Shown piece after piece: positions 9,334 through 16,914 of a stretch of DNA of 64,000 nucleotides (positions are counted from its first letter, which is position 1; the number at the start of each line of letters is the position of its first letter). A program made the position numbers and the translations under genes. This DNA comes from Leptolyngbyaceae cyanobacterium (GTDB lineage: Bacteria > Cyanobacteriota > Cyanobacteriia > Cyanobacteriales > Aerosakkonemataceae), in assembly GCA_036703985.1 (NCBI GenBank), contig DATNQN010000029.1, positions 1-64,000 on the forward strand. Reading direction: 5' to 3'. Below the pieces are notes generated by a model, which saw only the letters and a program-made list of their open reading frames with translations, ran no database searches and was not told the DNA's origin.

Positions 9334-10320
9334 ATGTCGCAAAAGAATGAAACAAGTATTTTAATTTTATCTTTAATTATTACAAGTATTTTAACTACAG
9401 TAAGTTTTTGGTGGTTCACTAGCCGGACTGGTTTAAATACAAGTAATTCAATTAGCGATCGCTCTAGTTATGCTGACAAATATAATCGAGAAACTTTTGC
9501 GGAAGTCCAAGGCGTACCGAAAGGCTTATTTAACTATGGTGGTAGTACTACTTGGGCAACTATTCGCAAAGAAATCGATCCGGCACTGCAAACCGTTTGG
9601 CCTCAATTTCGTTTGCGCTACACCCAACCTAACATCAGTATTCCTAGTTCTGGTACTGGGATACAGATGTTATTAGATAATCAATTATCTTTTGCCCAAT
9701 CTTCTGTATCGATTCAAGATAAAGACTACGAAAAAGCCAAACAAAAAGGATTTACGTTGGTGGAAGTCCCAGTAGCGATCGATGCTTTTGCAGCCGTCGT
9801 TCATCCTAATTTAAACATACCAGGTATAACAGTTGGTCAACTCAACGATATTTATGCAGGTAAAATTACTAACTGGCAAGAAGTAGGAGGGCCAAACCTC
9901 AAAATCAAAGCCTATAGAAAAGGGACTCCAGACTCAGAAAGTCATTTGGAATTCGTACCTACAACAACAGATGCTTTACGGAAAGTGGCTAACGAGTCCG
10001 GGGCAATTTTTCAAGCATCCGCACCATTATTAATCTCGCAATGTAAGGTAAAACCGCTGCCATTAGGTCGCACTTCTAATAAATTTATTACTCCTTATAA
10101 AGAACCTTTTATCCCTCTCTCTGAATGTCCTAACAAGCGTAATCAAGTGAATTTGGTGGCTTTCCAAAGCGGTGAATATCCGTTAACTCGCCGCTTGTTC
10201 GTGGTGATTAAGAAAAACGGTCAGCTTGACGAACGGGCTGGCGAGGCTTACGCTAATTTATTGTTAACCAATCAAGGCCAAGAATTAATCGAAAAAGCTG
10301 GCTTTGTGAGAATTCGTTAA
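9334..10320 (+). CDS. PstS-like membrane-anchored binding protein, lacking the oxyanion-loop segment
   Basis: A 328-residue protein with an uncleaved N-terminal helix (residues about 8-27, SILILSLIITSILTTVSFWW) and no lipobox, followed by a periplasmic type II binding fold of the phosphate-binding (PstS) family (FNYGGSTTWATI near the start; IYAGKITNWQEVGGPNLKI in the middle). Compared with its downstream paralogue it lacks about 12-14 residues exactly where the other has RPQGSGGTVEMF, the segment that in PstS proteins contributes the R-x-x-S-G-T ligand loop. It may therefore bind a different ligand or none. It is 22 bases downstream of the kinase. No Pst permease or ATPase is in the window. 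Confidence 0.82.
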   Translation: MSQKNETSILILSLIITSILTTVSFWWFTSRTGLNTSNSISDRSSYADKYNRETFAEVQGVPKGLFNYGGSTTWATIRKEIDPALQTVWPQFRLRYTQPNISIPSSGTGIQMLLDNQLSFAQSSVSIQDKDYEKAKQKGFTLVEVPVAIDAFAAVVHPNLNIPGITVGQLNDIYAGKITNWQEVGGPNLKIKAYRKGTPDSESHLEFVPTTTDALRKVANESGAIFQASAPLLISQCKVKPLPLGRTSNKFITPYKEPFIPLSECPNKRNQVNLVAFQSGEYPLTRRLFVVIKKNGQLDERAGEAYANLLLTNQGQELIEKAGFVRIR

Positions 10321-10510
10321 TTGTCGATTTGAATAAGGCAGCGCTAAATTAGGAAAAGGTAGTAGTAAATAAATATGTAGGCAGCAAGCAGGGGACTACT
10401 AGGCAGAAGGGAAGGGAGTTTTACTTAATTTTTTTTTAAATTAATTTTATCTAAATGGTTAATTCAAGGTTAAGAAAAAATTATTTTTAGAATAAAAACG
10501 GTTGTTTCCG

Positions 10511-11554
10511 ATGTCTCAAAAAAATGAAACGGTAACTTTAATCATTGCCCTGCTAATTACGATCGCGCTAGTAGGCAGTGGCGTTTGGTGGTTTACCCAG
10601 CGTTCCGGACTCGAAATCAGCAGTACCGACCAACCAAGCCCCGATCCTGCTAATCAAAGCAAACAACCAAAAGAGAAAGGTTTTTCTCAAGTTCGGGATG
10701 TCCCGTTGGGAATTTTTAACTATGGTGGTAGTACTTCTTGGGCACCGATTCGATTGCTGGTAGACTCGGCTATTCAAGCAGGACGAGCGGAATTTAAACT
10801 GCGCTATGTCGAGCCAATTGGTAGCCCCCCTAGTTCTGGTGCTGGCATCAAAATGCTACTTGACGGACAACTAGCCTTGGCCCAATCTTCGCGACCCCTG
10901 CTCGATCGAGAATATAACCAGGCACAACAGCGAGGTTTTAAGCTTCAACAAATTTCGATCGCCATTGATGGTTTAGCAGTTGCAGTTAATCCAAACCTCA
11001 ACATTAAAGGTTTAACCATAGAACAATTAAAAGCTATTTACACCGGCAAGATTACCAACTGGCAACAATTAGGTGGCCCCAATTTAACCATTAAACCGTT
11101 TTCCCGACCACAGGGGTCTGGTGGGACAGTAGAAATGTTCCAAGAAGACATCTTGGGAGAAGAAAGTTTCAGTTCTGATGTAGTATTTGTTTCAACTACT
11201 ACAGAAGCCTTGCGAAAGCTAGCAGGAAGCCCAGGCGGTATTTATTATGCTTCTGCACCAGAAGTAGTGCCTCAATGTTCGATTAAACCATTACCGATCG
11301 GGCGGAATCCAAATGAGTTAGTCCCTCCTTATCGAGAACCGTTAGTTCCAGCCTCGGAATGTCCGAAGCAGCGCAATCAACTGAACGTTCGAGGTTTTCA
11401 ACAAGGTAACTATCCCCTTACTCGCAACCTGTTCGTCATAGTCAAACAGAACGGAGGCGCAGAACAACAAGCTGGTGAGGCATATGCGAACTTACTACTA
11501 ACTGGGGAAGGGCAAGAACTGCTTGGCAAGGCTGGTTTTGTTCGGATACGATAA
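10511..11554 (+). CDS. PstS-like membrane-anchored binding protein, intact ligand loop
   Basis: The 347-residue paralogue of the preceding gene. It has the same MSQKNET start, one N-terminal membrane helix (about residues 8-28), a PSP-rich linker, then the PstS-type binding domain: FNYGGSTSWAPI, IYTGKITNWQQLGGPNL, and RPQGSGGTVEMF, which matches the ligand loop of phosphate-binding proteins. The C-terminus ends in GKAGFVRIR like its neighbour. A TTG at 10502 opens the frame but ATG at 10511 aligns with the paralogue and is chosen. The anchored form without transporter genes suggests a sensing role beside the kinase, which is inference. Ligand not proven. Confidence 0.85.
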   Translation: MSQKNETVTLIIALLITIALVGSGVWWFTQRSGLEISSTDQPSPDPANQSKQPKEKGFSQVRDVPLGIFNYGGSTSWAPIRLLVDSAIQAGRAEFKLRYVEPIGSPPSSGAGIKMLLDGQLALAQSSRPLLDREYNQAQQRGFKLQQISIAIDGLAVAVNPNLNIKGLTIEQLKAIYTGKITNWQQLGGPNLTIKPFSRPQGSGGTVEMFQEDILGEESFSSDVVFVSTTTEALRKLAGSPGGIYYASAPEVVPQCSIKPLPIGRNPNELVPPYREPLVPASECPKQRNQLNVRGFQQGNYPLTRNLFVIVKQNGGAEQQAGEAYANLLLTGEGQELLGKAGFVRIR

Positions 11555-12107
11555 GCGATCGGCTTTATCTGATACGAATTGTTGACAATACTGCCTGAGC
11601 TTACAGTTCTCAAGGGAAAATAGAATCAAAAATTACTTTCTTTAGAAGGAGCCAGGTAGAGGCAAAGTCCCATTAACAAGATTTCCTCCCCGTTATATCC
11701 GCGCCTAAAATATTATTTTGCTTAAGCGGACGAAAAAATTTGCTTCTTTCTAAAGAAAAACCTAATTTTTGATGAGGTTGACAAAAAATATGTATTAATA
11801 ATAATCTTTTCCAGAAGTAGCGAATCTACTTACTCGGCAATTCTATCTAAAATTATCGGGCATCATTCTAAGCCAATAAATTCATTGACTGCATTGTTGT
11901 GGGAATAATTAACTAAATTATAACTCGAATGAATTTTAGCAAGAATTAGTTTATAAATATCAGAGGATAGCTCAGATTTTACCTAAACAATTAGTTATCT
12001 CAAGAGCAACTTCATCCAAAATTATCGCTATTTTCGATACTTGTCAGCTTCTAAAATCATGAGTTTTGCCATTAATTAAATCAGAAAAAAAGGAAAATAA
12101 AACAGAA
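11555..12107. other. Long upstream region of the histidine kinase gene
   Basis: About 550 bases without a convincing gene. It is AT-rich in its second half and contains the promoter candidate listed separately. I see no tRNA, riboswitch or repeat here. Confidence 0.5.
11778..11806 (+). promoter_or_regulatory. Candidate sigma-70 type promoter
   Basis: TTGACA at 11778-11783, a 17-base spacer and ATAATC at 11801-11806 (overlapping TAATAAT). If used, it leaves a 5' leader of about 300 bases ahead of the histidine kinase gene. Confidence 0.35.
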
Positions 12108-14627
12108 ATGGCAGAAGAAAAGGCTAATAATTTACGATTTGGTTTTCCCTTTTACGAAGAAGAGGAAAAAGATAATTTCTCCTCTTTAATTAACTTATCT
12201 CCTCCTGTTTTTTCTAATCCTTTGTTTTGGGAATCTCCGATTGGTATTGTTTGTCAAAGTTTGGATGGTGGCATTCTCAAGGCAAATCCAGCTTTTGAAA
12301 ACTTGATCGGTTATACAGAAAGCCAGCTACGTAGGTTAGATTGCCGAGCTATTTCTCATCCGGAAGATTTTGCTACCGAACTGAGATTGATTCAACAGAC
12401 GATTCATGGAATGGTGGAAAGGCAAACTTTTCAAAAACGTTATCTTCGCCGAGATGGGGAAACTGTTTGGACGGAAGTTACGATGTATCTGGTAGGAAAG
12501 CCAGTTACAGATGATAGTTACTTGTTAATTTTCGTGAAGGATTTAAGCTATATTCGACGTGCCGAAAAAGAACTACAGAAGCGGAGACAATGGGAAGCTC
12601 TTTTAGGAGAAATCGCGGCGACAATTCGCAGTACTTTTGATTTCCAAAAAATTTTAGAAATTGCCGTTAAACAATTACGGATTGCTTTAAATACAGACCG
12701 AGTAGTAGCTTATCATTTAAGGGCAGATCGCAGCGGTATTTGTGCGGCTGAAGCTGTCGAGCCAGCTTATCCTACGCTATGGGGGAAAACTTTTTCAGAT
12801 GAATGTATTCCTACTAGTTATTTAAAAGCTTATTGTGAAGGTCGGCTTTGGCATACAGCGGATATTTATACGGAAAATTTATCTATTTGCCACCGCCAAA
12901 TGCTCGAAGAAATGAAGGTACGCAGCATGATGGCAGTGCCAATTCAGCAGGTGGAGGATCGAGATCGAGAAAATCATTTAATTGGTAAAGCTATTTCCCT
13001 AGGTGGCGATTTGGCTAACCAAAATCGCTTATATGAATTCCGACCTTTGTGGGGTTTAATAGTAGTTCATCATTGTCGCGGGCCTCGATATTGGACGGGA
13101 GATGAACAGCAGTTAGTGAAGGCAGTTGCCAATCAGGTAGCGATCGCTTTAGAACAATCTATTAGGGTGCAACAACTCCAAGCTTACGCACAAGAGTTAG
13201 AAGAAAGGGTCAAGGAAAGGACTTATTCTCTGGAAAGGTCGCTAAAATTTGAACAATTGAGTCGCGAATTAACTAAAAATTTGTATCAGGAAGGTCTTGA
13301 AGAAGACCAAATGTTACAAGCAGCAGTACAAGGTTTAGTTAATACTCTGAAAGTGGATGGGGTTTTTGCCTGTCTTTTGGATCGGCAACAAGTGTCGCTG
13401 GAAGTCCGCTGTCAGCATTTTAATAATTTAAGTACTGACAGCGTTTTATCTTATGAGGAGCAAAAAAACGGAACTCGGTCTACTTTAGTATTTTGGGGAA
13501 GGTCTCGAATACCAATTGATAGTGATAATTCTCTGGTGGGTACGCGATTGCCATTGCTCGATTTGCCGGAAAATTACCGTGCTTTACTGATGGCGGGAAA
13601 AACTTGTTTTTTAGGTAGCGGTATTTTACCAATTGGAAATGGAGAAAATTTATTAGGAGATAATTCTCGGTTGGATATTACTAGCTATCAGACTGTCTCG
13701 ATCGCGCCGATTTGGGATGGACAATTAATCGGTGCGATTTTTTTGGTAATGAAAGTAGACCTCAAGCGAGTGCCTATGTCTTATCAGTTACCTGCTGATG
13801 AAGTTCAATTACTAGAACAGGTTAGTAATCAATGCGCGATCGCAATTCGGCAGTCTCGCACTTGGCGACGCCTGCAAACGCAAAATCAAGAACTAGCGGC
13901 TTTAAATCGTTTAAAGGGAGAGTTAATTGCCAATACTAGTCACGAATTGCGGACTCCTTTAACAGCAATTCTCGGCTTTTCTAGCGTTTTGTTGCAAGAA
14001 TGCTTTGGCCCATTGAATTTTAAACAGAAGGAATATGTCGATCGCATTAGCAACAGCGGTCAACATTTACTGGAAGTCATCAACGATATTCTAGATTTAT
14101 CCCGAATTGAAGCGGGGCGTCTAGAACTAGAACTGCAAATTGTTTTTATCGCGGAAATTGTGGAAAGCGCTATTAGTTTAATCAGAGAAAAAGCGCTCGA
14201 ACAAGGGTTGAATTTGGAAGTCGAAATCGATCCTAACGTGGAGTATTTTACAGCAGATGCTCGACGCCTCAGACAAATGCTACTGAATTTATTGAGCAAT
14301 GCGGTGAAATTCACGACTAATGGCAAAGTCGGATTGAAAGTCTATCTTTCTCGTCAAATATCAGATGGATGTGCTACTGATTTGGTTAATTTCCTAGTTT
14401 GGGATACGGGAATTGGCATCGATCCAGCCCAACAAGGCCAACTATTTTCCCCTTTTTCCCAAATTGATAGTTCCTTGTCTCGTCGTTACTCCGGAACTGG
14501 TTTAGGTTTGGCGATTACTCGTAAGTTAGCAGAACTTCACGGGGGCTGGATTACCTTGGAATCTAAAAAAGGTCAAGGGGCGCGTTTTTTGTTGACTTTA
14601 CCTTTTAATCCTTCATCTTGCGGTTAA
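12108..14627 (+). CDS. Sensor histidine kinase: PAS, cyanobacteriochrome-like GAF, second GAF, HisKA, HATPase
   Basis: An 839-residue soluble kinase. Residues about 40-155 are a PAS domain. Residues about 175-365 are a GAF domain of the cyanobacteriochrome type: Cys261 in SICHRQML is the usual bilin-attachment Cys-His pair, and Cys233 in SDECIP lies 28 residues earlier, the spacing of the DXCF second cysteine in TePixJ. A coiled coil and a second GAF (about 410-585) follow. Then come HisKA (phosphorylated His in NTSHELRTPL) and HATPase_c (DTGIGI, GTGLGL). There is no receiver domain, so the partner regulator is elsewhere. The frame opens at TTG 12066, but ATG 12108 with upstream AGGA is preferred. 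Bilin binding is predicted, not shown. Confidence 0.85.
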   Translation: MAEEKANNLRFGFPFYEEEEKDNFSSLINLSPPVFSNPLFWESPIGIVCQSLDGGILKANPAFENLIGYTESQLRRLDCRAISHPEDFATELRLIQQTIHGMVERQTFQKRYLRRDGETVWTEVTMYLVGKPVTDDSYLLIFVKDLSYIRRAEKELQKRRQWEALLGEIAATIRSTFDFQKILEIAVKQLRIALNTDRVVAYHLRADRSGICAAEAVEPAYPTLWGKTFSDECIPTSYLKAYCEGRLWHTADIYTENLSICHRQMLEEMKVRSMMAVPIQQVEDRDRENHLIGKAISLGGDLANQNRLYEFRPLWGLIVVHHCRGPRYWTGDEQQLVKAVANQVAIALEQSIRVQQLQAYAQELEERVKERTYSLERSLKFEQLSRELTKNLYQEGLEEDQMLQAAVQGLVNTLKVDGVFACLLDRQQVSLEVRCQHFNNLSTDSVLSYEEQKNGTRSTLVFWGRSRIPIDSDNSLVGTRLPLLDLPENYRALLMAGKTCFLGSGILPIGNGENLLGDNSRLDITSYQTVSIAPIWDGQLIGAIFLVMKVDLKRVPMSYQLPADEVQLLEQVSNQCAIAIRQSRTWRRLQTQNQELAALNRLKGELIANTSHELRTPLTAILGFSSVLLQECFGPLNFKQKEYVDRISNSGQHLLEVINDILDLSRIEAGRLELELQIVFIAEIVESAISLIREKALEQGLNLEVEIDPNVEYFTADARRLRQMLLNLLSNAVKFTTNGKVGLKVYLSRQISDGCATDLVNFLVWDTGIGIDPAQQGQLFSPFSQIDSSLSRRYSGTGLGLAITRKLAELHGGWITLESKKGQGARFLLTLPFNPSSCG

Positions 14628-14677
14628 TTAGTTAACCGAGAAAGGGGACTGAAAATAGCTCGCAATAAACAAATACT

Positions 14678-14719
14678 AAGTATAAATATTAAAACAAGTT
14701 TGTTTTGATATTCATACTT
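14678..14719. terminator. Long hairpin between convergent genes
   Basis: Arms 14678-14697 and 14700-14719 (20 bases each, two imperfect pairs) meet with a two-base loop. A second, outer pair GGGACTGA (14645-14652) and TCAGTCCC (14726-14733) encloses it. It lies between the ends of the histidine kinase gene and the Crp/Fnr gene and probably stops transcription from both sides. Confidence 0.6.
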
Positions 14720-14742
14720 GATTCCTCAGTCCCTTGTTTCTT

Positions 14743-15471
14743 TTATTTTCGTAACGCTGTCTCACCTGGTAAACAGATCAGATTATCGTCTTGGGTGTGG
14801 ATTAATCCTCGTTGGCGCAGTTTCCCCATTAAGCGAGTTACGGTAACGCGAGTAGACCCGATTGCACTGCCAATTTGAGCGTGAGTGAGAGTCCAAGGTA
14901 GACAATATCCGCGATCGCAAGGTTCACCGAACTCTTCAATTAACAAGGTAAGAAATCCCAAAAGGCGATCGATAGTACGGCGTTGTCCGAGAGTACTCAG
15001 CCATAACAATTTGCGTTGGTGCTGATAGCGAAACGCATCTAAAACTTCTCGCCGGAAATGGGGCCAATTGTCTAAATCGTGCCAATACATCCACACGACG
15101 GAGGTTTGGTCGATGTGGGCGTAACTGTGAAGGGTAAAAGGTGACTGAGCGACAATTTCAAATGGCTGTCCCGCACCGACAAACCCTAAGAAAGCTTCTT
15201 CTTGATTTGCATTGGTAGCGCGAGAGGTGAGGTTGCGATGAGTTGCGCTTACTTGAGCAACTCCTACCATTCTGACCGCGCCACGCTGAACTAAATATAG
15301 TAGTCCTGGTCGAGCCGGAATTTTTTCATCTTTGCTAAAAGTGCGGCATCGATAATGTTCGTTAGCCCAGTCAAGTATCCGTTGCCAGGTTAAAAAAGGC
15401 CGAGACGAGTCAGGTCGCAGCGTCTCTGCTTCAAAAGTGTTTGGTTGGATGGAAAGGGACTGTTGCACCAT
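14743..15471 (-). CDS. Crp/Fnr-family regulator with NtcA-like recognition helix
   Basis: A 242-residue protein. Residues about 45-150 form the cNMP-binding-type beta roll, residues about 150-175 the dimer helix, and the last 65 residues a Crp-type winged helix. The recognition segment AIGSTRVTVTRLMGKLR is nearly the same as that of NtcA, the global nitrogen regulator, while the effector domain is clearly different, so it is a paralogue rather than NtcA. It probably recognises NtcA-like GTA-N8-TAC sites; one lies upstream of this gene. Divergent from the ArgRS-like gene. Whether it binds a nucleotide, 2-oxoglutarate or nothing cannot be told. Confidence 0.85.
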   Translation of the reverse strand: MVQQSLSIQPNTFEAETLRPDSSRPFLTWQRILDWANEHYRCRTFSKDEKIPARPGLLYLVQRGAVRMVGVAQVSATHRNLTSRATNANQEEAFLGFVGAGQPFEIVAQSPFTLHSYAHIDQTSVVWMYWHDLDNWPHFRREVLDAFRYQHQRKLLWLSTLGQRRTIDRLLGFLTLLIEEFGEPCDRGYCLPWTLTHAQIGSAIGSTRVTVTRLMGKLRQRGLIHTQDDNLICLPGETALRK

Positions 15472-15585
15472 AGTTTTAGAGGCTAAGAAAAAGGGATTAA
15501 TGGAATGTTTAAGAAAAACGAACTCTACTTTTCAAACCGAGTCATCTGTCTGTAGATGTCAAAACAAAGTTTCCTTCATACCATC

Positions 15586-15627
15586 TTTATATATGTTTTA
15601 CTTTATATTTAAAGTAATAAAAGATAC
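15586..15627 (-). promoter_or_regulatory. NtcA-type site with -10 box upstream of the Crp/Fnr gene
   Basis: GTA-N8-TAC is exact at 15614-15627. On the minus strand a TATAAA box follows 22 bases later (15586-15591), the spacing of NtcA-activated promoters. The leader to the regulator's ATG would be about 105 bases. The site alone is expected by chance several times in 64 kb; its position and spacing are the support. Confidence 0.45.
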
Positions 15628-15743
15628 CTTATGTTTTATTAAAGTATCGAGATATTTGGTTTTGTATTTGTTATCTTTGATGCAAGATACTCCCGTAGAC
15701 AGATGTAAAAAATTATCCTGGTTTTATCAATGGTGCGGTTAGG

Positions 15744-16700
15744 GTGAATCAAAGTAACTGGACGCTAGAATTTCCTGGTATGAAGGGTTTTTTGCAGATT
15801 TGGCTGGCCAGAGCAGCCAATTCCCTTGGTCTGGGCTTCGAGATGCCAGGGGGAGGGACGAGTAGTTATACGGTAGGTGCGGATGAAATAAAAGCACAGA
15901 TGATTCCTTTATACCAGGTTAAAGATAAAACGCAAGTTATATACGTATCGCCCTTTGCCCTCAAGTGGTCAAAATCGTCGCTGGGGTCGAGTACGGACAC
16001 TGCTTTAGCGATCGCAAAGCGATTGTGCGAATTAATTAACCCAAGTGAAGATGACAACCAACAACTTTTCACCATTAAGGTAGATTCTCCTGGTTCGATC
16101 AACATCCAATTGGCAGATCTAACGATCGCAATTTGGTTACAAAACTTAACTAAAATACTTCCTTTGATAGAACAAGAAAAAGCTTCTTTTAGGTTGGTAA
16201 ATTCTTTAAAAAAAACAACTGCTTTTTCCGTAGGTAGTTCATCTTCTGTTTTTTCTGCCCAGTATGCTCATGCTCGTTGTTGTTCTTTGCTGCGGCTCGC
16301 TCATCGTGAAAGAATTATTGTATTAGAAGAACCCGATCCCGAAACTACTCCCATTTACTGGAAAACGATCGCCCCTCAACCTATTCCCTGGCTGAATAGG
16401 AATAATCGATTGCGATTAGTAGATCCGGCGGAAAGAAATTTGATTTACGATCTTTTTGGGGTTCTAGATATTCTATACTGCCTCGATCGCCAGAAAAACC
16501 CGATTTCTGGCGCTACGCTAGCCAATACTATTTGTCAATCGTTTGAGCAGTTTTATCGCCAATGTCGAATTTGGGGTGAGGTGAAAACAGACGCGGTTGA
16601 CTTAGCACGAGCCAGATTGGGTTTAGTAGCGATCGCCCAGGCTTTGTTGAGATTGTTTCTGGTGGACTTTTTAGGTGTATCAGCCCCCTTAGAACTGTAA
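15744..16700 (+). CDS. ArgRS-like protein without catalytic domain (N-terminal additional domain plus DALR anticodon-binding domain)
   Basis: A 318-residue protein. Residues about 75-140 resemble the N-terminal additional domain of arginyl-tRNA synthetase (ALAIAKRLCELI, then VDSPGSINIQL at 113-123). From about residue 165 to the end it resembles the DALR anticodon-binding domain: QYAHARCCSLLRLA at 173-186 is the typical first helix, and the end has the family's helical ARARLGLVAIAQALLRLF pattern. The whole Rossmann catalytic domain with HIGH and KMSKS is missing, so it cannot charge tRNA. It may bind tRNA-Arg or regulate arginine use, which is inference. The start is GTG at 15744. It is divergent from the NtcA-like regulator. 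Confidence 0.7.
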   Translation: MNQSNWTLEFPGMKGFLQIWLARAANSLGLGFEMPGGGTSSYTVGADEIKAQMIPLYQVKDKTQVIYVSPFALKWSKSSLGSSTDTALAIAKRLCELINPSEDDNQQLFTIKVDSPGSINIQLADLTIAIWLQNLTKILPLIEQEKASFRLVNSLKKTTAFSVGSSSSVFSAQYAHARCCSLLRLAHRERIIVLEEPDPETTPIYWKTIAPQPIPWLNRNNRLRLVDPAERNLIYDLFGVLDILYCLDRQKNPISGATLANTICQSFEQFYRQCRIWGEVKTDAVDLARARLGLVAIAQALLRLFLVDFLGVSAPLEL

Positions 16701-16757
16701 ATTAAGATACTAATTGTACGGACTGAATAACATTGTCAAGAAATTTTAACAAAGGGG

Positions 16758-16857
16758 ATGACAAATTCTATAGGTGTCATGTATAGTGACTACTGTGTGA
16801 GGAGCGAACCAGTTAGGAGACCGAGACGAAACACGGCCAGTCGTCGGTCTCCTTTCT
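16758..16857 (+). ncRNA. Candidate small RNA with own promoter and 3' hairpin
   Basis: A promoter-like pair ATGACA (16758-16763) and TATAGT (16782-16787) would start an RNA near 16794. It would end after GGAGACCGA (16816-16824) pairs with TCGGTCTCC (16844-16852), followed by TTTCT. The RNA would be about 65 bases, with GACGAAACACGG in the hairpin loop. The loop has a GAAACA word reminiscent of, but not equal to, the Yfr2 family motif. The hairpin could instead just terminate the ArgRS-like gene. Confidence 0.35.
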
Positions 16858-16914
16858 GATCGAAGGTATTTTTTTAAGAGTTATTACTTTCACTTAAGAC
16901 AGTGACTTTTTTAA

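Noticed and set aside
9334-11554. Phosphate ABC transporter operon
   Set aside because: Two binding proteins only; no permease or ATPase genes follow, and both proteins are anchored by an N-terminal helix.
15437-15742. 101-codon plus-strand ORF overlapping the start of the Crp/Fnr gene
   Set aside because: It covers the regulator's first codons and promoter region in the opposite direction, has no ribosome-binding sequence and poor composition.
16793-16805. Minus-strand GCTCCTCACACAG, close to the core of the Yfr1 small RNA
   Set aside because: The 3' terminator hairpin and T-run expected after the core are missing, and the plus strand gives a better promoter and hairpin.
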